Shown here: positions 1 to 8,400 of the stretch, piece after piece | How positions within the stretch are numbered: position 1 is the first letter of the stretch | Layout of the letters: each line of letters opens with the position of its first letter | Assembly: GCA_943372995.1 (NCBI GenBank) | Contig: CALSAQ010000002.1 | Span: 248,001-312,000 of the forward strand | DNA: 64,000 bases | Direction of reading: 5' to 3' | From: CAJBVG01 sp943372995 | GTDB taxonomy: Bacteria > Bacteroidota > Bacteroidia > Sphingobacteriales > Sphingobacteriaceae | Translations under genes and position numbers: made by a program | The notes under the pieces: generated by a model | Told to the model about the DNA's origin: nothing | What the model saw: only the letters and a program-made list of their open reading frames with translations | The model's database searches: none

Positions 1-693
1 TACAGCTACACCAGCGCCATTGTTTTTAAACACATTAGAAATATAAGCATCGTCGTTGGAGAACATAAAATGCAAACCATAACGAATATTAGCAAAAGAG
101 ATGTTTCTCCAAATAATCGAATGCGTTACAAATTCGAAATAAATGCCATCTCTATGTCCATTGATTTTATTGGCATCAATAATTAAACTGTCGCTTTTCC
201 AACAATGTATTCCATTGCCAATTTTTTGTTCATCAACACCATTTGCACTTATGATATTTTTTTCAATTCTACTATTAGTACATTGTTGTAAATAAATTCC
301 AAAGAAATTATTGATAAGCTCATTATTACTAATACAAACATCTTTACTTTGATAGACCTTTATTCCACCTGGATCATCTAAACTGGCATATCCAGAATTT
401 TGTACGATAAATCCTGTTAATGTAACATTATTAGCTTTAATAGTAATTACTTCGTATTTATGTTCACCATCAATCACAGGTTTGTTAATACCTTTGATGT
501 ATAAACTTTTTTGAATAATAAGATTGCCTTCTTGGTATAATCCTTCGTGAATAAACAAAGAATCGCCATCATTAACACTTGAAAGAGCAGTTTTAATTTT
601 TTTGAATTCAAAATCTTTTCCTACATGCACAGTTTTAGCGGATAATTGTAGCGACAATAATATACATGTAATTAAAAGGAATATAACTCGCAT
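1..693 (-). CDS. nosD: NosD, nitrous oxide reductase maturation protein (3' part outside window)
   Basis: Periplasmic right-handed beta-helix protein that works with the NosFY ABC transporter to supply sulfur for the copper-sulfide centre of nitrous oxide reductase. The first 231 residues are visible; the frame is open to the window edge. It starts with a signal peptide (about residues 1-19, ending LQLSAK), followed by short turns typical of a parallel beta-helix (repeated N-G-I-Y/N-N pattern such as NNFFGIYLQQC and GNGIHCWKSD). The ATG at 693 lies 3 nt after the stop of the upstream nosL-type gene, so the two are co-transcribed. NosF and NosY would be expected beyond the left edge. Family call is firm because of both sequence style and operon position. 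Confidence 0.88.
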   Translation of the reverse strand, partial: MRVIFLLITCILLSLQLSAKTVHVGKDFEFKKIKTALSSVNDGDSLFIHEGLYQEGNLIIQKSLYIKGINKPVIDGEHKYEVITIKANNVTLTGFIVQNSGYASLDDPGGIKVYQSKDVCISNNELINNFFGIYLQQCTNSRIEKNIISANGVDEQKIGNGIHCWKSDSLIIDANKINGHRDGIYFEFVTHSIIWRNISFANIRYGLHFMFSNDDAYISNVFKNNGAGVAV

Positions 694-696
694 AAC

Positions 697-1701
697 TTAT
701 TTGTTAATCACACTGTTCCAGTCGATGTCTTGAGCTTGTAAGTTTGTTTTATAATGTTTTGCAGAATCAGCATTTGTAAAAGCTGCTATTCCTCCACCCA
801 TTGGGCTGGAAACATTTTCGCCAATAATAAAAAACATAGTTTCTGCTTTTGTTAGAGAATTGTCGCCACTGAAGTCGGTAATGAAAATACTTTTTGTTAT
901 TGATTTTACATTTTGATCTTCATTCATATAGTTACTCAAACAAGCAATATCGTCGAACATAAATACTTTACCTTTGTTTGTTTTTATTTCACATGCAAAT
1001 CTAGAATCAGAAATAGTCATTTTGCAATAATCACAACCATCAGTATTGTAGTTTATTTTTATGGGTTGGTCGTTTACACATGAAGTTAAGGAGCTAATAG
1101 CGATTAACACCAAAAACAGATTTAATTTATTGTTTATTACTGATTTGTTTTTTCTTTCAATCCATATACCAATGAGCATTAATATTCCCGAGAGTATAAA
1201 TAGTATTCCACCAATATCTGGAACGGAGTAGGCTCCAAAATTTAATAGTTGTTTGAATCCTATAAGAGGAGGTTGATAAGCCATGCCGGGAACAATTATT
1301 GCGGCATCAGGACTTAAATTATGTCCATAATCGTATTCCCATCTCCAGAAATCAATCATTGCAATAATACCGAAAGCAACAAATGCAAAAAATAAAATGG
1401 TTAATAGTTTTTTATTTTTTAGTAGAGCCACCAAAACTGCACTAAGTGCGAAGAATCCAATGATATACGGTAGAACAGTAAATTCGATAAAATCATCAGC
1501 ATGCAATGTTCTCATGCCAATGTAATGATTTAACCCATTGATAATATCAACAGCACCAGCTAGTTTATTAGAGTAGATTAATAATCGTAATCCTTCTGGG
1601 TATTGTGGAGCATCGAGATCTATTCTCCATATCGGAACAAAAATTGAGATGAAAAGAAAAATACCTGATAGAATAAGTAAAACTTGTGTACTTTTTTTCA
1701 T
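697..1701 (-). CDS. nosL: Membrane domain fused to NosL copper lipoprotein
   Basis: 334 residues. Residues 1-185 form a membrane protein with about four hydrophobic segments (near 7-25, 76-95, 100-116, 163-181). Residues 186-334 look like a complete NosL: an internal hydrophobic stretch ending in the lipobox LTSC (Cys208), then the DGCDYCKM motif (Cys223, Cys226, Met228) that in NosL binds Cu(I) for delivery to NosZ. In relatives I would expect the membrane protein and the NosL lipoprotein to be adjacent but separate genes; here one frame covers both. Signal peptidase II could still release the NosL half at Cys208. Follows nosZ by 44 nt and precedes nosD by 3 nt. The NosL half is certain; the role of the membrane half is not known. 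Confidence 0.85.
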   Translation of the reverse strand: MKKSTQVLLILSGIFLFISIFVPIWRIDLDAPQYPEGLRLLIYSNKLAGAVDIINGLNHYIGMRTLHADDFIEFTVLPYIIGFFALSAVLVALLKNKKLLTILFFAFVAFGIIAMIDFWRWEYDYGHNLSPDAAIIVPGMAYQPPLIGFKQLLNFGAYSVPDIGGILFILSGILMLIGIWIERKNKSVINNKLNLFLVLIAISSLTSCVNDQPIKINYNTDGCDYCKMTISDSRFACEIKTNKGKVFMFDDIACLSNYMNEDQNVKSITKSIFITDFSGDNSLTKAETMFFIIGENVSSPMGGGIAAFTNADSAKHYKTNLQAQDIDWNSVINK

Positions 1702-1716
1702 AATCGAGAAAATAAA

Positions 1717-1737
1717 GGGGGTATAACTAATACCCCC
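1717..1737 (-). terminator. Hairpin between nosZ and nosL
   Basis: A perfect 8-bp stem (GGGGGTAT / ATACCCCC) with a 5-nt loop lies in the 44-nt nosZ-nosL gap. On the transcribed minus strand it is followed by TTTATTTT. It could act as a partial terminator or as a 3' stabiliser, giving more nosZ than accessory-gene mRNA. Confidence 0.6.
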
Positions 1738-1745
1738 GTAAAAAA

Positions 1746-3728
1746 TTATTTTGTATTTGCTGTGGATGAGGTATTTCCTAAGCTATAGCTCAAAGGCACG
1801 CTACTTCCTTTTGGAGATACTCGTACATAACCTTGCATTTCTTGGTGCAATGCACTACAGAAGTCGGTACAATACATAGGGAACATGCCAACACGTTCTG
1901 GAGTCCATTTTAATGTGGCAGTTTCTCCAGGCATAATTAATAGTTCAGCATTGTTTGCACCTTTCACTGCGAAGCCATGAGGTACATCCCAATCTTGTTC
2001 GAGGTTAGTTACATGGAAATATACATCGTCGCCAAGTTTAACTCCTTCAATATTATCAGGAGAGAAGTGAGAGCGAATAGATGTCATGTAAACATGTACT
2101 TGGTTACCTTGGCGAACAACCTTTGATTCTTTTTCACCTTTGGTTACATATTTATGTTTGTTCTCATCTATCTTAAATATTTTTATTTGATTTTTTGAAA
2201 TGAGTTCTGCAGGTGCAGCTTGAGCATAATGAGGTTCACCTATGGTAGGGAAGTCGAGGATTAATTGCATTTTATCTCCAGAGATATCAAATATCTGAGC
2301 GCTTTGCGATAATTCAGGACCAGTAGGTAAATAACGGTCTTTAGTTATTTTATTGTAAGCTATTAAATATTTAGCAGATGGTTTTTTACTGTCGCCACCT
2401 GGTATACATAAGTGACCTACAGAGTAAAATGTAGATGCACGATCTAAAACTTTTAAATCTTTGATATTCCATTTTACTACTTCCGATGATACGAAGAATG
2501 ATGTATATGCATTACCATTTCCATCGAACTCAGTATGCAATGGGCCTAAGCCTGGTTTTTTTACTTCACCGTATAAAGCCGATTCGTATTTGATAACAGG
2601 TATGCCTTCATATTCTCCATCGTATGATTTATTTGATATTGCCGATTGTATTTTATCGAAACTAAATACAGGAATTAAAGCAGCTAATTTTCCACTGCCT
2701 ACAATGTATTCTCCAGTTGGATCAACATCGCATCCGTGAGGAGATTTCGGACATGGAATCATATAGCAAATATCTTTCAATTCTTTAGAGTCTAGTACCA
2801 ATACCTCTGTCATGATTTCTGATGTTGCAGTATGAGTAGATTCGTTGTAAGTATTATGAGCATACTTTACTTTTTCACGTTTTCCTTTTCCAGCTTTAAT
2901 ATACTCTTCCGCTTTTTTCCAGTTCACAGCCATAATAAAGTCTTTGTCTTTTTGTGAAGCATTTACTTCCAATAAAGTGTTTGCTTGTTCGGTATTATAG
3001 CAAGAGAAGAAGAACCATCCATGAGATTTACCTTTACCTGCATGACTCAAATCGAAGTTTACTCCAGGACAACGAATTTGAAATGATAAATTCATTTTTC
3101 CAGATTCTTTATCAACACTGATAAAACTTAAATGACCTTTAAAATTTTGTTTGTATGTATTGATTGCCACATCACCATTTGAGTTATCACCAGGTACGCT
3201 AAATCGAGTTCCAGCTACTACATATTCTGTATTTTCTGTAATAAATGGAGAGGAGTGATTACCAGCGCTGTTTGGCAACTCAATAATTTCGGCAGTTCTG
3301 AACGATTTTAAATCGATACGTGCCACACGAGGAGTGTTGTTTGCATTACCAAATACCCAACGACCATCAATTTCTCCATTAGTTTGTGATAATTCGGTAT
3401 GATGAAGATCGTCCCAAGGAACCATACCATGCGAAGTATTTAACATCGGTTTGGTTTCTTCAGAATATCCCCATCCTTTTTCAGGATCAACTGAAAATAC
3501 TGGAATAACACGTAACAAACGACCACTAGGTAGTCCGTATACACTCATTTGGCCACTGAATCCACCACTTACGAAATTGTAATAACTATCGTATTTCCCA
3601 GGTGCAACGTAGGCCTTTTCAGCAGCATCTCCCGATACTGCATTGCTTGCATTTTTGGGTTTGCATGCATTTAATAAAACTAATGCCGACAATGTAATCG
3701 CACTAGTAATAAATATGTTTTGTTTCAT
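1746..3728 (-). CDS. nosZ: Nitrous-oxide reductase, clade II (Sec-type lipoprotein)
   Basis: Reduces N2O to N2 in the cell envelope using a CuZ and a CuA centre. 660 residues. The N-terminus is a lipoprotein signal peptide with lipobox LNAC (Cys22) and no twin-arginine motif, the mark of the clade II (Sec-exported) group. Probable CuZ ligands are in DDLHH (His109, His110), SAGNHSS, FDLSHAGKGKSH, SPHGCD, GPLHTE and SVGHLC; CuA ligands are in the C-terminal cupredoxin domain: VPHGF and CTDFCSALHQEM (Cys620, Cys624, His628, Met631). All expected ligand motifs are present, so the enzyme should be functional. It follows a cytochrome c gene by 20 nt and precedes nosL. No nitrite or nitric oxide reductase gene is in the window. 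Confidence 0.97.
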   Translation of the reverse strand: MKQNIFITSAITLSALVLLNACKPKNASNAVSGDAAEKAYVAPGKYDSYYNFVSGGFSGQMSVYGLPSGRLLRVIPVFSVDPEKGWGYSEETKPMLNTSHGMVPWDDLHHTELSQTNGEIDGRWVFGNANNTPRVARIDLKSFRTAEIIELPNSAGNHSSPFITENTEYVVAGTRFSVPGDNSNGDVAINTYKQNFKGHLSFISVDKESGKMNLSFQIRCPGVNFDLSHAGKGKSHGWFFFSCYNTEQANTLLEVNASQKDKDFIMAVNWKKAEEYIKAGKGKREKVKYAHNTYNESTHTATSEIMTEVLVLDSKELKDICYMIPCPKSPHGCDVDPTGEYIVGSGKLAALIPVFSFDKIQSAISNKSYDGEYEGIPVIKYESALYGEVKKPGLGPLHTEFDGNGNAYTSFFVSSEVVKWNIKDLKVLDRASTFYSVGHLCIPGGDSKKPSAKYLIAYNKITKDRYLPTGPELSQSAQIFDISGDKMQLILDFPTIGEPHYAQAAPAELISKNQIKIFKIDENKHKYVTKGEKESKVVRQGNQVHVYMTSIRSHFSPDNIEGVKLGDDVYFHVTNLEQDWDVPHGFAVKGANNAELLIMPGETATLKWTPERVGMFPMYCTDFCSALHQEMQGYVRVSPKGSSVPLSYSLGNTSSTANTK

Positions 3729-3748
3729 AACTGTTTAGTTTATTTTTT

Positions 3749-4228
3749 CTATTTAACACCGTCGTTTTGACGCATGAATTCTAATATATGGCGAGCTTCA
3801 TCATCTGATAAACCTTGATTAGGCATTCTTACCAAACATATTTCCAATTGAGCTTGCACCTCAGGATCTTTGTCGATCATTGGATCCGGGTTGGTAATGA
3901 AGTTCATAATCCACTCAGGAGCTCTTCTTTTAGTAACACCTTCCCATCCTGGACCTACTAATTTTTCAGAGCTGGTTTTATGGCACGAAGAACATTTTAC
4001 ACCATAAATGGATTCACCATCTTTTGCCATAGCCACATCTAATGATGCACCTAATTCAACATGGTCGAATTTGCCTTCTCCTCTTTTCGGGTCGTAACTT
4101 GAAACATCCGAACTTGGAGCCGATTGCTCGGTAGCGGCGGTGTTGGATTCGGTCGACGATTGTTGCGAACCACCTCCACATGAAATAAGTGCAAATCCCA
4201 TTGCAGTTAATATGAATAGCTTTTTCAT
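3749..4228 (-). CDS. Class I cytochrome c lipoprotein, electron donor for NosZ
   Basis: 159 residues. Lipoprotein signal peptide with lipobox LISC (Cys17), a Ser/Thr/Gln-rich linker, then one class I cytochrome c domain with the haem motif CSSCH (near residues 79-83) and a probable axial Met in VRMPNQG. First gene of the nos operon, 20 nt before nosZ. In clade II nos clusters small cytochromes c of this sort are thought to pass electrons to NosZ; that role here is inferred from position. The equivalent gene is sometimes called nosC, but I do not assign the symbol from sequence alone. Confidence 0.9.
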   Translation of the reverse strand: MKKLFILTAMGFALISCGGGSQQSSTESNTAATEQSAPSSDVSSYDPKRGEGKFDHVELGASLDVAMAKDGESIYGVKCSSCHKTSSEKLVGPGWEGVTKRRAPEWIMNFITNPDPMIDKDPEVQAQLEICLVRMPNQGLSDDEARHILEFMRQNDGVK

Positions 4229-4284
4229 AATTTGTTTTTTTTATTTTGATACAACAAAGTTGAATGAAAAGAATGAGGCTATTT

Positions 4285-4298
4285 ATGATTTGAATCAT
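4285..4298 (-). promoter_or_regulatory. FNR/CRP-type box upstream of nos operon
   Basis: ATGATTTGAATCAT is an inverted repeat with the core TGAT-N4-ATCA of FNR-family sites. It lies 57 nt upstream of the cytochrome c start. On the minus strand a near-consensus -7 element CAACTTTG (4262-4255) follows; with initiation about 5 nt beyond it, the box centre falls near -41.5, the class II activation position. Oxygen- or NO-dependent control of nos is inferred from this. Confidence 0.65.
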
Positions 4299-4322
4299 AT
4301 CTTTCTAAAATCTCAAAATGCT

Positions 4323-4350
4323 ATCAGCATCCTAGCATATCAGCATATTA
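4323..4350. repeat. Word-repeat island, AGCATAYY family
   Basis: Three to four drifting copies of an 8-bp word (AGCATCCT, AGCATATC, AGCATATT) between the nos regulatory box and the gpsA promoter. The same word forms the larger islands near 29.4 kb and 58.1 kb. Confidence 0.7.
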
Positions 4351-4353
4351 TTT

Positions 4354-4361
4354 TATATTTG
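4354..4361 (+). promoter_or_regulatory. gpsA -7 promoter element
   Basis: TATATTTG matches the Bacteroidota -7 consensus TAnnTTTG exactly, 18 nt before the first ATG of gpsA, giving a leader of only about 14 nt. Confidence 0.6.
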
Positions 4362-4379
4362 CGCAAAAGACTAATTTGA

Positions 4380-5390
4380 ATGATGCAGAAATTAAGTGAA
4401 AATGCGAAAATTGCAGTGATTGGGGGTGGAAGTTGGGCTACTGCAATTGTAAAGATGCTTGGTGATGCTAAGCATGAAGTTCGTTGGTGGATGCGAGATG
4501 AAAATGCTATTGAGAATATCCGCAAATATGGGCACAATTTGAACTATTTACGATCAGCAGAATTAAAAATAAATCCAGAAAACATAAGCTCTGATTTAAA
4601 CAAAATAATAGAAGATGTTGATTGCTTAATTTTGGCAGTACCTGCAGCATTTTTACATGATACTCTTAAAGCGGTAGACCCACAAGTTTTTAAAACAAAA
4701 TATATTGTTTCTGCCATAAAGGGAATAGTACCCGAATACAACCTTATCATTGGAGATTATTTTAGAGATATTTATGAAGTGCCTATTCCGCAGATTTTGG
4801 TAATTAGCGGACCATGCCATGCTGAAGAGGTAGCCCTAGAAAAACTATCCTATTTAACTATTGCATGCGAAGACCAAGATAATGCCAGTACATTCGCTAA
4901 ATTCCTAAATACACGATACATTAAAACTACCACCAGCGACGATATTTACGGTACCGAATATGCAGCTGTGTTAAAAAATATCTATGCAATAGCATCGGGA
5001 ATTTGCCATGGATTAAATTATGGAGACAATTTCCAAGCCGTTTTAATATCGAATGCGATAAGAGAAATGGAAACTTTTTTGGCGGCCGTTCACCCAATTA
5101 ATAGAGACATCAAAGAATCCGCATATTTGGGCGATCTATTAGTTACTGCTTACTCTCAATTTAGCAGAAACAGAACTTTTGGTAATATGATTGGAAAGGG
5201 CTATTCGGTAAAATCAGCTCAATTCGAAATGGGGATGATTGCAGAAGGCTATTATGCGGTAAAATGTGTTCATGAGATCAATAGAACCGTTAAAGCTCAT
5301 ATTCCTATTTGTAGGACAGTGTATGGTATTTTGTACGAAAATATTTCCCCGCTTATTGAAATAAAATTGTTATCCGAAAAACTCAACTAA
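4380..5390 (+). CDS. gpsA: NAD(P)-dependent glycerol-3-phosphate dehydrogenase
   Basis: Cytosolic enzyme reducing dihydroxyacetone phosphate to sn-glycerol 3-phosphate for phospholipid synthesis. 336 residues, normal for the family. The N-terminal Rossmann motif GGGSWATA is at residues 15-22; the catalytic lysine is in AAVLKNIYAI (about Lys199), followed by the conserved NYGDN; RTFGNMIGKG gives the substrate-binding Arg. Two ATG codons stand in tandem (4380 and 4383); either may be used. It is divergent from the nos operon, with its own promoter. The downstream adhesin gene has its own promoter too, so gpsA is probably monocistronic. Confidence 0.96.
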   Translation: MMQKLSENAKIAVIGGGSWATAIVKMLGDAKHEVRWWMRDENAIENIRKYGHNLNYLRSAELKINPENISSDLNKIIEDVDCLILAVPAAFLHDTLKAVDPQVFKTKYIVSAIKGIVPEYNLIIGDYFRDIYEVPIPQILVISGPCHAEEVALEKLSYLTIACEDQDNASTFAKFLNTRYIKTTTSDDIYGTEYAAVLKNIYAIASGICHGLNYGDNFQAVLISNAIREMETFLAAVHPINRDIKESAYLGDLLVTAYSQFSRNRTFGNMIGKGYSVKSAQFEMGMIAEGYYAVKCVHEINRTVKAHIPICRTVYGILYENISPLIEIKLLSEKLN

Positions 5391-5405
5391 ATTATTCTTG
5401 ATTGT

Positions 5406-5453
5406 TATCTTTGCCAATTGTAACCCCTAGCAACAACAAATCGTATAGGGTTA
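5406..5453 (+). promoter_or_regulatory. Promoter and leader hairpin of the PKD adhesin gene
   Basis: An exact -7 element TATCTTTG is at 5406-5413. Just downstream TAACCC(C)TA (5421-5429) pairs with TAGGGTTA (5446-5453) around a 16-nt loop, placing a stem-loop in the 5' leader only 7 nt before the proposed TTG start. Confidence 0.5.
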
Positions 5454-5460
5454 TAATTAA

Positions 5461-8400
5461 TTGAGAGTGAAGTTTATAATACGCCTATTTTCCCTATTTT
5501 TTATTGCATTTTTCTTGAATTCGCTTCAAGTAAAAGCGCAGTGTATTGTATTGGTAGACCAAACCGGTATCAATAGTACTAATCCTACCTATGTAAATTG
5601 CATGGCGGCAGCAACACCCGCAAATGTTACCTTGTCGTTTACAAATGTTAATGCTCTTGGTACAAGTACTATTAATTGGGGCGACGGTACAGCTACTCAA
5701 AATTTCCCATTTATCAATGCAGGTGCAATCTTATCTCATGTTTACACATCAGATGTTGATACGTATTTAATTACAATTACTCAAACTGCACCATTATGTG
5801 TCATACAAGCTCATTTTGTAAACGAAAGAAGCGTAATTGCTCAAATCGCTCCTGTTACTGGGAGTGTAACTACCATTTGTGCTCCTAATGTTATTCAATT
5901 AGTAAATAAATCGACTAACGTTTCTCCAACTACAATTTTCACCTTGGATTATGGCGACGGTACACCTATAGATACCTTCGATTATACGAATGCAGGGGAT
6001 ACTATACTGCATCTTTATGAACGCGACCGTGTAGCATGTAATACCGTGGTAACCCTTACCGCAAGAAATCAATGTACAGGAAATGTTGTTTCTACTAACT
6101 CTTATGGACCCATACAAGTTTATGATAGAGACTCTGCAATTTTAGCGGTAGATAATGCCACATTATGTTACCCCGATACTACAGCAGTCTTTACAAACAA
6201 CACCATAAGGAATTGTTTACTTTCTGGTAATACTCAACAAAGGTATGAGCGATGGATTGTTTACGATAATAATGGAGTAGGAGTTGATAGCACAGGCTGG
6301 ATTCCTTGGCCTCCATCTAACCCTAGATCTATTAGTTTTCCTGGTGGTCCCACTCGTCCGCGTACCTATACAGTGATGTTATTGGATAGTAGTTTATGTG
6401 GTGTTGATACAGCAATACGTACAGTTCAAATTATAGATCCTCCTAACGCATTCTTTACTTCGGTTGATACTGTATGTAGCGGAACAGCCATTGCTTTTAC
6501 AAATGGAAGTACTCCAGGGATGAATTATGCATGGGCATTTGGAGATGGGAATACAAGTAATCAAACTAATCCATCACGTACTTATACCAATGTTGGAAAT
6601 TCGATAGTTTCATTTAATGTGAGATTGATTGTAACTAACCCTGCAGGTTTTGCTTGTAGAGATACTTTTATAAAAACGGTATATATTTTACCTCGTCCTA
6701 CAGCAAACTTCTCGATGAATACATTCACGGCTAATCAAAGTGCATGCGATTCTTTAGTAGTAAACTTTGCCGATTTATCTTTAAATGCTACACAATGGGA
6801 ATGGGATTTTGATAATAATAATGTAATTGATTTTACAGGACAGTTCCCACCAGCGCAAACGTTTACACAAACAAGAACAATACGTTTATTAGTGACTTCC
6901 GTTAATGGGTGTACGCATCAGCTGACAAGAACCGTTACGATTTTCAGAACACCAATAGCTAGTTTTACAGCCAATAGTGTATGTGTAAACCAACCAGCAA
7001 TTTTTACCAATACTTCAACTCAATTCCCGGGCAATAATATTACAGGTAGATCTTGGAATTTCGACGATCCAAGCTCTGGTGGAAATAATACTTCAACGGC
7101 AAACAATCCTACTCATACTTTTACAACTCCTGGAATTTATGACGTACGTTTAATTATACAATCTCAAAATGGTTGTCCAGATACCATCATTCAACAAATA
7201 AGTGTAGAGTTTCCACCAGTAGTTAATTTCACACCATCTGTGTTATCAGGTTGTTCGCCTTTGTCGGTTACATACACCAATACCACTACGAATGCCGACC
7301 CTACGTTGTATCAGTGGAGGAGAGGGAATACTATTTTCAGTACAAATATTTCACCTGTTGTTACCTATATTAATAATGGAACAACAAACGATACCATTAG
7401 AATAAAATTAATTGCGCAAACAACTTTTGGATGTAGAGATTCACTTACTCAAACCATAGTAGTATTTCCAAATCCAATAGCCGGGATTGCAGCGAGTGCA
7501 TTGCCATCGTGTATTCCCAGTCCAATAAATTTTATTAGTACCTCTACTGGTGCTAATAGTTTTGCTTGGGATTTCGACGATGGGTTTACTAGTTCCTTGC
7601 CAAACCCTTCTCATCAATTCGTAAACTCAACCAACTCAATTCGTGTATATAATGTACGCTTAATAGCTACTTCTTTAAATCTGTGTACGGATACAGCATT
7701 TTTGCCAGTACTAGTATACCCTGATCAAACATTTGTAATTACTACAAATGTTGATAGTGGATGTTCTCCTTTAACGGTTAATTTTCCTTCGTTTCCTGCA
7801 GTGGTAAGTTATCAATGGGATTTTGGAGATGCACAATCTTCAACAGCTCCTAGTCCGCAACATACCTATACAAACTTAAGCAACGCAACAATAGATTATG
7901 TATGTCGAGGAATATTCACCAATGCCTTTGGATGTAGAGATACTGTTTTTAAAACGATAAGAGTTTTTCCTTTGCCAACGGCTTTATTTAGTAGTAATAA
8001 ACTTTCGGGTTGTTCTCCAGATACAATTGTTTTTACCAATCAATCGACAGCAGCAAACAGATACATTTGGTATTTTGGCGATGGAGATTCTTTGGTTACC
8101 ACTAGTAACGCTGACGTAGAACACGATTATATTAATAACACCACCGCACCCATTGTTTTTAATGTTGTGCTGAAAGCATTTAATAATGATTCTTGTTTTA
8201 GAACATTTAATCAGAATATTACCATTTACCCTAGAGTTCACTCTAGCTTTACTATTGATACGGTTCAATGTTCTCCTTATGTGGCACAAGCTGATAATCG
8301 TTCTATTAATGGCAATAAATTTTATTGGTATGTAAATAATTCATTAGTAGATTCTGTTCAGAATAGAGAATTTACATTAACGAATACCACTAATGCCGAT

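Noticed and set aside
2461..2739. Plus-strand frame of 92 codons within nosZ
   Set aside because: Antisense shadow of a highly conserved enzyme gene with no start context or recognisable domain.
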